This document shows positions 24,741 through 36,261 of a stretch of DNA of 64,000 nt, piece after piece (position 1 is the stretch's first letter; each line of letters opens with the position of its first letter). The position numbers and the translations under genes are program-made. The notes under the pieces are model-generated. The model saw nothing but the letters and a program-made list of their open reading frames with translations. It made no database searches and had not been told where the DNA came from. Source of the stretch: Sindora glabra (taxonomy: Eukaryota; Streptophyta; Magnoliopsida; Fabales; Fabaceae); assembly GCA_020226215.1 (NCBI GenBank), contig CM035227.1, positions 2,535,343-2,599,342 on the forward strand, in the 5' to 3' direction.

Positions 24741-26238
24741 TATATGAAAGAAGATAAGAGATAGGATATGAAAGTATCGAGCCTGCTCTTACCTGATATA
24801 GTTTTAATGAGATTTCTTATATTGTTACTACCATTATTATAGAACAAGCTAGACATGCTTTAATGGTGCTTCCAAGAAAATTAAAACTTCACTATTTAAA
24901 ATATATATCAAATGATAAAAGAACTATCATATTTATTATGAGAGCTAGATTTAAAGAAGCATTTGGCATTGGAAAAGGCCTAAAGGGTCAATATGTTCCT
25001 TTGGAGAGTTTACCATAATGGAAATTTCTCCAACGAGGAATGCAGTAGAAAAGGTATTAACATCCCAAACTATCATGCTTACAATGCCTCTATTAAAGAT
25101 AGGATCCATATTTTTTAGGATTATAAGTTTGGAAGGGACATATGGTTGTCTCTTCTACAAGTCAATCATTATGTAATATTCTTCTCTCTTAACTTTTATA
25201 ATTAGTTTCAATATTATATGGTTAATTCTTTTGGTAAAGCCAAAGATATGGAATGGGTGATGATAAGGAAGGTGGCTTTATGGCATATTTGGTTTTAGCA
25301 CAATAAAAACATTTTTTATGCTAATTTTACTCTGACTTAGAAACCAATATATAATACGTTGGTTTACATGAAAGATCTTAAAATGGCAGAAAAAACTATG
25401 GAAGTTATCAATGTTACTCCTAATTACATGAAGGTTAAGGTCTTATAGATTACACTTCCTTTTGGTTTGATAAAATTAAATTATGATAGAGTAGTTAAAT
25501 CGGAGCAAAATGTGATAATTTGTTAAGAAATTCTAATGATGATTTGATGAGAGATTTTGCTCAAAGTTTAGGCTAATGTAACTTATTAGAAGTTAAAATT
25601 TATGGAGCAACAGAGGGTTTTTCACTAGCTTGAGAGCTAGGTTTTCAATTGGTAATTTTGGAAATAAATTCTTAGGTTCTTATGAATTTTCTAGGAGTTA
25701 ACAAGCTTAATAGAAGATATCATTCACTTTTAAATCATTGTTGTAACCTACTTACAAGAAATTAGCAAGCCCCTATTTCCCATACATTTAAGAAAAACAA
25801 CAAGTATGCAAATTGGTTAGCCATATATGGTACATCTCTTAACTTGAGTTTTACTTTACTTATAAGAAATTGGCAAATCTTTATTTCCATCCATTTAGTG
25901 AATATAACAAATACGCAGATTAGTTAGCCACGTATGGTACATCTCTTAACTTAGGTTTTACTTTACTAATGAAGTCTCCTTCTAATATTGAAATGCTGAT
26001 GTTCAATGATGTGACTAAGTTCAATACCCTAGAGTTATTTTTATGTAGTTTTTTGTAATTAACCTTTACTCTATTTAGTTACTTAAAAAAAGGATTTGAT
26101 GGGTAGTTTTATTGTAAATAATATAGGCTTATCAAGTACTGGTTGTTTTAAAAAAATTAAAGTATTAGAATAATGTTTAGAATTGGATTTATTACTACTC
26201 TAATAATACTTTCTTAATTTGTGAGTGTTGGTGAAAAG
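24741..26238 (+). pseudogene. LINE 3' relic, copy A'
   Basis: Second copy of the LINE segment at 19272-20808, alignable throughout with scattered substitutions and small indels. It shows the same broken order: zf-RVT-like stretch (about 25010-25150), WHIWF block (about 25277), then the RNase H-like reading (about 25455-25660). Many stops. It abuts a CACTA-derived segment on the left and a complete hAT-like element on the right. Confidence 0.75.
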
Positions 26239-26762
26239 TAAGGGTGGGCACAAAATGGGTTGGGTTAGGCTTACATAAATATTACTTAGCCTAGCTTGAA
26301 TTTTTCATACCTTTTATGTCTAAGTCTAATCTTTTTTAAAATGAATACCTAAGCTTGACTTAGTTTGGGTTTGATTTTAAGATTTTAATATATATATATG
26401 TAATATGATTAAAACTTATAAATATAAAAAAAATATATTCATATATATATATATTATATTTAATATATATAATAAAGAAAAATATCATTTAAAAACTTAT
26501 TGTATATATTTATTAATTCTTTATGATTAAGATTTGTATCAATATATAATATTATAAAATATTCAATATATGAATATAAGACAGGGTTGAATCCGAGCTA
26601 ACTTAATTGTAAATATGTAAGCTTAAGCCTAGTTTATTTATAACATAGGGCAAAAATTTTTATTCTAAACTAACCCTTGGATTTAACTGTTCAATTAAAG
26701 CTCTATTTATTTTAGGCTTGGTCCAATCCAAAAATCAAATAGGCCACATTTGTCCACACCTT
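26239..26762. mobile_element. Non-autonomous hAT-like element (524 bp)
   Basis: The left end TAAGGGTGGGCACAAAATGG and the reverse complement of the right end, AAGGTGTGGACAAATGTGGC, form imperfect terminal inverted repeats of hAT type. The flanking octamers GTGAAAAG (26231-26238) and GTGCAAAA (26763-26770) match at 6 of 8 positions, consistent with an aged 8 bp target-site duplication. No transposase. It is inserted at the end of the LINE relic. Confidence 0.55.
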
Positions 26763-27740
26763 GTGCAAAATACAATTTATGAGTAAAGAAGATAGAGAAA
26801 AGATTAAAAATTATGCAAAAAATCATTACAAATATATTATTGAATGTTATTCATGCAAATTTTAAGTCATCTCTTTGCATGTACATGCAAAAAACTTCAT
26901 TTATTTATCCTAAATAAATATTAAGTCAATAATCATTTTTCTTTTGTAATGGTTGTTGATATTGAAGGATTTAGTTCCTATTTGTTTATTGAATGGAATC
27001 ATTCATTAGGATAAATAGTTGCATACATCTTTTAGCATGGTTGAGAACTAATTCATGAAAGAAGATAAAAAAAAAAAAAGCACAAGATTAGTGAGTAAAG
27101 CAAAAAAAAGGTAGAAAATATAGTATACTTAACATGTATTTCAAAGAACCTATATATTAAGCAACTTTACCTCTATTATTTATTGTAAGCTGTGTGAAAA
27201 ATCACTTATTTAATTCATTGAAGCACTACAACAATTGAACAACTCTCCCTTTACCTATATTATAAAATGCATATTAACATATATGCATGTATAAATTTAA
27301 TTGTATAAAAATAAGAAAATTTAAAACTATGTACATAATAATTTGATTTAAATATAAAAAATTCTAAGATAAGCTTTAGTAAAAAATTTGTAATATTTTT
27401 TATTAGTATTATTAATATTCTTGGATAATTATTATTTTACCATTTTCAATGAATAATTCTATCGAAAACATGAATTTCCAATGGAAATAATTTGTTAAAA
27501 AAGTTACTCATTAGAAAATTTCTTCCAATAAATATTTCCATAAAAAATTTCCAATAGATTTTCTAATAGAATTTTGAAACACAAAATTTGTATTTGTTAA
27601 AGAATATTCTATCAAAAATCAATTGAAAATAAGTTTCATAATCCATTGAAAATAATAAGTTTTTTTAAACTTAGTATATGTACATAAATAATGCAATATT
27701 GAAATTTAAAATTTATAAATAAAGAAGTATATAAATATAA
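26763..27740. other. AT-rich spacer, no gene seen
   Basis: Unassigned sequence between the hAT-like and CACTA-type elements. It includes an A13-type run near 27067-27080. No frame or structure worth calling. Confidence 0.4.
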
Positions 27741-29969
27741 CACTACAAGAGAATTTGTATTTAGTGAAAAAAATTAAGAACAATTTTTTCATCGGTAAGT
27801 AAGACTTTAACAGTTGTACTTATCTTTTAAATTTAGTTGTAGAATTAGTAACAAATAGTTCAACCTATCCCTAAATTCATTGCTAGTTTTTTGGATTTTT
27901 AGAACTCTCATAGCTAATGTTATATCTATTGCTAATTTCATTTGTAAATTTTATTGATGAAATAAGCAATGTAATTAAAAATTAGGATTTTAAAGTACCT
28001 ATAAAATTAGTGATAGATTTTGTACAAAAATAATTTTTTTGCTCATGGAATTACTAATAAAAATCTTTTTATTTGCTGCTAACTTAAGCACACCATTTTA
28101 TTTAAGGGCTTTAATAATGAAATAATCCTTGTTAAATGCTTATATATGCCAATAGCCACAACTAGATCCTTTCATTTTCTCTTTCTCATATGGCACTTTC
28201 CTCCTCTCTTCTGTTCGTCATTGCTGCCTTGTGCCTCTCCACTGTTCATTATCACTTTCAAGTGTAGTGGTTTGTTCCACCACCATTTGAAAGGAAATTT
28301 AATTGTTAACATGATTTTTCGTAATAAAAGTAAGGTAATGAAGGAAATAGGAGTGAATGAAATGACTTATTTCTTGATGTGAAACAATATATTCAAGCTA
28401 AAAAAAGAAGTAATATTGTTATGGGTAAAAAATATTTTACACTATATGTAAGTTATGGATAACATATCTTTTAATTACCTTAATAATTTTTTATTTTACT
28501 TCACTATAATTATTTAATAATTTCTAAATTATGGAAGAAGAATGCACTTCTAAATATTTATAACACAAGCAACACAACAACTTAATGTGGATCTTATGGC
28601 TTTGAAGAGAAGATGCAAATAACTAAGTATTTAAAAGTGGCTACATAGTAAAATAAATTAATAACGACAAAAATTTCCTTACATTATCCTTGAAGCAATT
28701 CTTTGCTTTTATATTCATAGCAACTAGTTTAATCCTTAATGCCTTAATTAATATACCACTATTGAGATATTTTTTTCTGTTAGTAGTCTAATATTTACTT
28801 TATTACATTGGAAATTATTGAATCAAAATAGACAAATAGAACATTCTTTCAATTCATTTATTGCTACCTTAATAAAGTGAATTTGAAAGTATTGTTAAGA
28901 ATAATGAGTAATCTGTTTATAAAGATTTAATGAAGTTGGCCTTAAGAATTAAAATGGTTTGCTTAAACCATGACAACTATTTTAATCTTTAAGATCAATT
29001 TCAGTGAACTCTTATACAAATATCTACTTATTTTTCATAATATTATTTTTATATTCATTCTATTGAGTTAGCAATAAGCGAATTGAAAGAGGGTTGATTT
29101 ATTTATTTTGATTTAGTATTTTGACATAAGTTGTAAAAGAGGATATGACAGTTCAAAAGCAATGATTTGCATTTTAGCAATTGATGATAGAACAACATGA
29201 GCGCAATATCAACACGTTATTTGAGATCTAACAATTTGGGATTTTTGTTTTTGTTTTCACATGTATGCAGCTTAGACATTAAGTGCTTTTAGGATATATA
29301 TTGAAAATTATTGACTTTATTGTATTTTTGCTTAATATAAATAAAATATTCACATTTAATTTTGTTTTATGAATAAGTTGTATTTCATGGAATTTAGTCG
29401 GAGTATTAATTATTCAAAGGATGTAGGCTTTATGAAATTTAATAAGGTAGTGTTTATATTATTTAGATTACTACAAAAATGAATAACATACTAATTACAA
29501 AAAAATAGTAATTTGATAAATGGGCTAAATAGATGAAATTATGGTTTAGAATTGAGTGATAACTTTACTAATGGATTAATATTAGCAATGAATTTTTTAG
29601 TTACTAAATTTGAATTTAACGATATAAATAGTGATGATCATTTTATTTTTGTGATGGATTTTTCTATCACTAATTCAAATTTCAAGGATGAAAAATCTAT
29701 CATTATGTACTAATTTAGTGATGGAAGTATATGTTGCTAATTCCACTAGTTGTGCATGCCTATCATCATCATCATCATCATTTAATGGAGTGGAGATAGT
29801 TCTAGTGATGGAAATTATAGATAGATTTTATTACTCATTGTTAATTTATTTACTAACACATTGTTTACTAATATCTTTTATTCTATCACTATTTTTATCA
29901 CTAAATATTTTACTGATGGTTTTTAATTAGCGACAAATATTTTTGTTGCTAATTAGTATTTTTCTAGTG
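27741..29969. mobile_element. Non-autonomous CACTA (En/Spm) type transposon with TAA duplication
   Basis: The left terminus is CACTACAAGAGAA and the right terminus read inwards is CACTAGAAAAATA: the CACTA signature. Both flanks are TAA (27738-27740 and 29970-29972), the 3 bp target-site duplication expected of this superfamily. Subterminal regions carry repeated short words in both orientations (TTAGTGATAGA, TTGCTAAT, ATTAGCGACAAAT), the usual transposase-binding pattern. No transposase is readable, so this is a 2.2 kb non-autonomous derivative. Short frames inside, such as 28146-28382 and 29688-29930, have no family resemblance. Confidence 0.8.
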
Positions 29970-29972
29970 TAA

Positions 29973-30309
29973 AATATATAAATAATAAAATTTAATATCT
30001 AAATACATTATTCATAATATAAAAAGTATAAATACATACTTTAAATAAAAAAATATGATCAATTAAAGCTTAGATGGAGAAAATCATCCATATATATGTC
30101 CCTACTATCTTCATGTTGGATTAAGGGAGTTTAAGGGCAATGTAGGACTCTTCACTATCCACTAAGCATTTGCTATATATTGTGGTGGACACACATGTAA
30201 TGGCAATAGATTATATCCATAATAGAGGTAGAGAGGTGGTTGGCTTTGCTACATCTATTATTGCTGTGTGTAATAAACCTTCCTAATTATTCAAAAAAAT
30301 TAATAATTA
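29973..30309. other. Spacer, no gene seen
   Basis: Sequence between the CACTA-type element and the minisatellite; no assignable element. Confidence 0.35.
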
Positions 30310-30960
30310 ATAAAAATAAATTAAATAGATATATCTAATTACCTAAATAATTGAAACTAGTAAGCCTTTCCAATATTTAGTTAAAATTTTCTAATATTTA
30401 ACTAAATCAAATTAGATAAAAAAAATAATTAAATAAAATTATATAAACATTTCTAATTATCTTAATAAAATTAATAAATCTTCTTAATTAACTATATAAA
30501 CCAAACAATTAAGTGGAAAAATTTATAAATATTTCTGATTATCTTTATGAAACTAATGAACTTTGCTAATTAATTAAATAAAAAATTACAAAAATAAAAT
30601 TTCATAAATATTTCTAATAAATTAAATCATTAATTAAATAAAATCACATAAACATTTCTAATTAACTTAATGAAATTAATAGGCCTTTTGAATTAATCGA
30701 ATAAATTAAACAGCCAACTAAATAAAATTACACAAGCATTCCTAATTAACTTTAAAAAACTAATAAATTATTTTTTTAACCAAATAAAATAAATAATTAG
30801 AAAATAAAATTACAAAAACATTTTTAATTAACATAAGGAAACTAATAAGCCTTTCTAATTAATTAAATAAGCTAAATAAAATTGCATAAATATTTCTAAT
30901 TAACTTAATTAAACTAATAAATCTTTCTAATTAACTAGATAAACAAAACATAAATATTTA
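30310..30960. repeat. Degenerate minisatellite, ~75-84 bp unit, about 8 copies
   Basis: A unit of the form AAATAAAATTACATAAACAT, then TTCTAATTAACTTAA, TGAAACTAATAAGCC and TTTCTAATTAATTAAATAAA recurs with starts near 30435, 30517, 30636, 30719, 30800 and 30873. One unit is shortened (about 30595) and one or two more decayed units lie to the left. The period is about 75-84 bp. Confidence 0.65.
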
Positions 30961-31194
30961 TAAGTAAATGAAAAAAAATTACTACCAACCTCTGTCCAAC
31001 AAAATGAGAAAGAAATGCTCTTTAGAAACCGTATTACAAAATTGTATAAAATATAAAAAATGTTAAAATTAATCGATTAAATTAGTAAATAAAATATTAA
31101 AAACAATTTAGTTGATTCGGAATTTTAGAATTCATCTCTAAAATGTAGGAATAGAGCTCAAGATGCTTCAACAAAAATATGCACCAAGAGAAAT

Positions 31195-31205
31195 GGGGGG
31201 GGGGG
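31195..31205. repeat. G11 homopolymer
   Basis: Eleven consecutive G residues in otherwise AT-rich DNA. The exact length is liable to sequencing error. Confidence 0.8.
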
Positions 31206-31570
31206 TGAGGGCTTCTCCATATTGTCCATGATGTCTGAAATTTTCGATGAGAATATCTGTCATACAATTAAACAATTCATTTGAAATAATGAGATTTTTC
31301 ACATCAACATTAGCACTAATTTTTCGGCAAAAAAAATCAGAAATAGAGAATTTTTTTTTAATTTTTCAAGCTATTTTCAATGATTTTTTGATGAACTATG
31401 ATCTAATTTTTTATGCATAAAATTAATAAAAAAGAAAAAATTGTAATAATGATTTTGTAAATTTTATTTTTTATTAAAATATTATAATAACTATAAATAA
31501 ATATGAATTATTTAAATAAAAACAAAAAGGGAATGAATATAAGGATTCAAAAATTCACTAAAAATGAGGA

Positions 31571-32290
31571 TTGATATTAAAAAATCTACTTATACAAATA
31601 TAAGGGATAGAAAAAAGATAGATTATTTCTAAAAGATAATATGATTACACCTTTTTTGGTTATGTATCCATTATAGTCCATAATCTAATATATCTTCACT
31701 GCAATTAAAAAATAACAATACTGCTCTATATAACAATAATGAAATTTGAAATTAAATTTTAAATGCAAATCAAGGACTATTAATAAATATAAAATAATTG
31801 AATAAATTTATAAAATTTGAAACTCAAATATGAATTTTATTTTCATTACATATCATTTTTTGTTCAAAAATACACCAACATTCACTTTCGTGTAAAAAAT
31901 GTGTAAATATTAATAACCTATTGATATTAAAAAATCTACTTATACAAATATAAGGGATAGAAAAATGATAGATTATTTCTGATAGAGAATATGATTACAC
32001 CCTTTGTAATTTTGTATCCATTATAGTACATAATCTAATATATCTTCACTGCAATTAAAAAATAACAATACTGCTCTAATGAAAATGAAATTTGAAATTA
32101 AATTTTAAATACAAATCAAGACTATTAATAAATATAAAATAATTGAATAAATTTATAAAAATTAATTTAATAAATATAAAAAATTTGAAACTCAATTCTG
32201 AATTTTATTTTCATTACATAGCATTTTTTGTTCAAAAATACACCAACATTCACTTTCGTGTAAAAAATGTGTAAATATTAATAATCTGAT
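31571..32290. repeat. Tandem duplication, period 350 bp (two copies)
   Basis: Copy 1 is 31571-31920 and copy 2 is 31921 to about 32290. They are nearly identical, beginning TTGATATTAAAAAATCTAC and ending GTGTAAATATTAATAA. Copy 2 carries an insertion of about 18-25 bp near 32160 and a deletion of a few bases near 32075. High identity indicates a fairly recent event. No coding content. Confidence 0.85.
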
Positions 32291-35200
32291 ATAAAAACTG
32301 TTTGGAAAGAGCACAAAGTGTAATTGTATTCGTTAATGTCACGCTCAAGTTGCTTTAGTGCCCTATACACTAAGCCCCGTTTGTTTGAGAAATTTTAAGC
32401 TCTCAGTAATGAAATCAAAAGTTTCAATTTTTTTAAAAAAAATACAAAATACCCTCGTCAATCCTAGAGTGATCCAATTTTATTCTATTTTATTTTAAAA
32501 ATTTAAAAATCACCTTTTAAACTCTATAGAATTATCATCCATTATCAACTTATTTTTTCATTTTAACAAATTAAATAATATTATAATATATTAATTTATT
32601 TTGTCAAATTTTCAAATGTAATTTCATATCCCATTTTTTATTATTTGATTAAAACTTTATCTATCTAGCTTAATTCCTATGAATTATATAACATTAAAAT
32701 TATTTGTGAAAAAATAATAAAATATGCTAACATGCTACGGATTGTAATTTTTATTTAAAAAGATCATGAAAAATCATGTAATTTGATAGAATAGCTAATG
32801 AAATTGATGATGGATATTAATTTTAAATTTTATATAATTTGAAAAAGTAATTCTCAAGTTTTTGAAGTGAAAGATAAAAAAAAAATTCAATTACTCGAAA
32901 AGAGTGTTTAACATTTTTTTCTTTTTTTTAATTAAGTATTTGAATAATGAAATCTACTCGGACATGACCCGCCATAGCTTTTATCACAATCTCTATTACT
33001 AATTTTGTCACTTTGCTCACATTCGTTATCAACATCAGCTGCCACTACAATTGTTAGTATCACCCATAAATCAATTTCACTCAAATCACCATCTTTTCTA
33101 CAAAGTCTGCACTCTGTCATTTATCTAATCATCACAACCATCAACATTACCAATTATTAATTTTATTATAGTTTGTAGAATATTATTTTAACTTTATTAA
33201 TCATTAATATATTCTTATTATAGTTAGTAATTAATTACTTTTTGTTCCTTTGTACAAATCAATCAAAAACTAAAAAAGTTCATCATAAATTGTATAATTT
33301 GATTTCATGTCTTGATTAAATCAAATAATTTTAAAAAATAACAATTATTTTATTCTTGTTTCCCTTTGTTTGATTTCATTACTCAGTTATCACGCGTTGA
33401 TCCGGACACCACGCACGGAGTCAATCCTCATCCGACTTGCATATGAGGCAGCCGCCTCGGTTAGAAATTTATGCAACAACAAATTGCATCTCTTTGAATG
33501 GGAAGTTCAATTCCAATGTGGGTTACTGAGGAGGACTTGTCTTTAGGATCTTTTTCGTTTTCATTCGTTTTAGGATCCATTGGAACATGACGATGGGATG
33601 GCATCACAGCCCACCCCTTGTTGGCCTCTACATGTTAGATACATACGGCAAGCTATGCTATGGTACATGATATCCAATCACGTGTTGTATTTGCCATCAA
33701 AAGCAAGAAAGAAGGAAAAATCCAAAACTCGCTGCAGAATCTCAATTCACACCAAGCACAGGATCCAATCCCATTGATCTTCCCACCTACAGGCCTAGTC
33801 GAACAAGTTAGGAATCCTAGAGTGACACCCAACCCTATATCTTTATCCTATATGCATATCTGCAACTAGACCACTATTTGTAGATAATTATCTTGATCTC
33901 ATACTCTTAAGAATATAAATATTAATTGTGTCATTTTTATAAATATGAACAACTTATGTACGCAAGTAACGAGTTTTGTCTTGACCCAAGAAGATTCCAC
34001 CGGTATCCGTTAATATTCCAGTAAGATGGCACAAGATAAAGTGCTTCTACTTAGTTGGAAGGGCCCCCCTCCCCTAGTAATCGGAAGAAGGGTGATTAAA
34101 TGGGTTTCTCGCGTAACTATAATATTTTTGGTAGCTAATCAATTGATCTCATAGCAAACACCCACAGGGCTCTTTTAACTTCAAATGATTGGAGCTTGCA
34201 TGATATAAATTGTCGATCTACATCAACGAAAACCACCCCTAGATCTTCGTACACATGCAACATCAGATCAATTAAGAAATTTAGACTCTCTGAGAGTTGG
34301 AAGACAATGATTGTTGACTAATACATGCAAATGAGTGATGGTCCACTCCAGACTTAACCCCTTAATTTATTATGGGCTATCTCTCTTATTCTTCACAGCT
34401 AGCACTTGTGCCAAAATCTGTCAAATCTAGAGAAATTAGGGTTTTAGTCATCTGGTTATCACAAAGTGGCAAGTGATAGAAAGAAACATCGAAATCTTCT
34501 AATTTGTAGACATAGTTCTTCCACCGTTCTACCTATCTAGGTGTTTACTTTTGCTTGAAACCAAATCCATTTGTTGAAATTTGAACACAAAAAGAAGATT
34601 ATCTGCAGTACTAGAATCATACATATTAATTGTGCTTAATTAGTGTTTTATAATGACAAAATCTGAACCATTGTAACGTGTTACAATTCTTATTGAATAT
34701 TATTCCCAAAAAATTAGATTTATGATGAAAAATTATTTAAAAAAAAAAAATGAACAAGGAAAAGAGACCGGCGGGGGAGGGAAAAAGGAGATTTCACTGA
34801 AGTGGAAAGTGCAGCTTCTGTGCAATATTGCTTTGGAATCCGATGACATGTGAAGTGAGGAACAAGACAAGTGGTGGTCCATTTTCCAAACCCCCCCCTC
34901 TTTCAAGAGACGCCTATCTCTGTGCAGCACCCATCGACTGATTCCTTTCTTATGACTTACTTTCTCCCTTCCTCTCCCTCTCATCTCTACTGTTGTATTG
35001 GTAATGCTTCTGATGATCGATCATGTTCAAGCTCGCACGCACATCCGCCTGCATGTGTTGCCCCTTTCATCTACGAAATAAAGTGAGCACAGACAAAGAT
35101 CCGTTTGCATGCCAACCCCTACCAATCTGCTGCCTATTTTTCTCTATTCACCAAATGTCCAAGTTTAGGACCGCACCGTTAATTCGCCTGATTTTCGCTA

Positions 35201-35512
35201 TTATGGCTAATTAACTATCTTTTAGATTAGGGACACGTTGGCTTTAGGGCCTAGTAACCAAAATCTAATGACGCTTTTCTTGAGTTCCTTAAGCCGCCAA
35301 ACCTCTTTTCCAAACGAAGCAATCATTGATTGTCACATCTATGAAAGCAAAATTACGTCCTGCACCTTCTCAGTTGGTTTCAGACTTCAATTTTGCCGAC
35401 AGTTTCGACACTGCTATATCAATTCATCCTGTTATAAAGTAGCGGTTTATAGATATATGTACTTACGTAATTACTTTTGGACGTTTTAGTCCACATTTAA
35501 CACGTTAAGAAG
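32291..35512. other. Intergenic region without a recognised gene
   Basis: No supported gene. 33390-35500 is less AT-rich than its surroundings and contains several short frames on both strands (33580-33869, 34733-35489), but none has family motifs or a plausible exon chain. An 18 bp inverted repeat brackets 32402-33386 (given separately). Confidence 0.4.
32402..33386. mobile_element. Possible non-autonomous DNA element bounded by 18 bp inverted repeats
   Basis: CTCAGTAATGAAATCAAA at 32402-32419 is matched by the reverse complement of 33369-33386 (CTGAGTAATGAAATCAAA) at 17 of 18 positions. The interior is AT-rich and non-coding. Similarity does not extend inwards and no duplication of flanks was found, so the case rests on the arms alone. 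Confidence 0.35.
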
Positions 35513-35820
35513 TACAATGGTTTCTATTTGATCCATGTTACACATATTAATAAAATAATTTAATTTATTTATTTTTAATAAATTTTATAAAATTATTTTT
35601 TATGTACAAAATTTAAGATTGTAAAAAATAGAAAGAGAAATATAAAAGAATAAATATAAACTTATTAATAGTGTAGAATAATAAAGTATTTATTAATGAA
35701 AAATGAGGGTAAATTTGAAAAAAAAATATTTAATTCTTTATTAGAATTCTAAAATGACAAATAAAAAGGAACAAAAAAATTTCTTCAAAATACAACAAAT
35801 AAAAAGGAACAAAGAGAGTA
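35513..35820. mobile_element. Stowaway-type MITE, copy 1
   Basis: Alignable with 35938-36261 in the same orientation. The right terminus is intact (ACAAATAAAAAGGAAC, then AAAGAGAGTA); the left terminus is decayed. TA at both edges fits a Tc1/mariner target. Confidence 0.6.
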
Positions 35821-35937
35821 TGTTATAATTGATTTACTAGTTAACAAATATTAATATGTTCAGAAAATAATTGTGATATATTCAATAATAATTGTGATTG
35901 TACACGTATCGTTTTAAAAAGTATTTAATTATTGTTC

Positions 35938-36261
35938 TACTCTCTCCATTTTTACTTATCTGTCACTATTAAGTAATTTCACACATATTAAAAAAATAAT
36001 TTAATTTATTTATTTTTAGTAAACTTTATAAAATTATCTTTTATGTACAAAATTCAAGATAGTTAAAAATAAAAAGAGAAATGTAAAAAAATAAATACAA
36101 GTTGGTCAATAGTGTAGAATAATAAAATATTTATTAATGAAAAAGAAAAGTAAATTTTAAAAAAAGAATATTTAATACTTTATTGGAATTCTAAAGTAAT
36201 AGATAAAAAAAATAAATTTTTTTTTTCAAAATGCGACAAATAAAAAGGAATGGAAAGAGTA
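35938..36261. mobile_element. Stowaway-type MITE, copy 2
   Basis: The left end TACTCTCTCCATTTTTACTT plus ATCTGTC and the reverse complement of the right end TACTCTTTCCATTCCTTTTT plus ATTTGTC form terminal inverted repeats of about 26 bp, close to the CTCCxTCC ends of plant Stowaway/mariner MITEs. TA dinucleotides at both edges fit the TA target. Length 324 bp, non-coding. Confidence 0.75.

Noticed and set aside
28146..28382. Short open frame inside the CACTA-type element
   Set aside because: It has a hydrophobic low-complexity start, no homology recognised and lies within the transposon interior.
29688..29930. Conserved small protein shared with 24454-24690
   Set aside because: Both copies lie in the duplicated CACTA subterminal repeats, so similarity reflects the duplicated DNA; differences include a length-variable serine run and no family match.
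33580..35489. Cluster of short frames in a less AT-rich stretch
   Set aside because: Frames overlap on both strands and show no motifs or consistent splicing; composition alone is not evidence of a gene.
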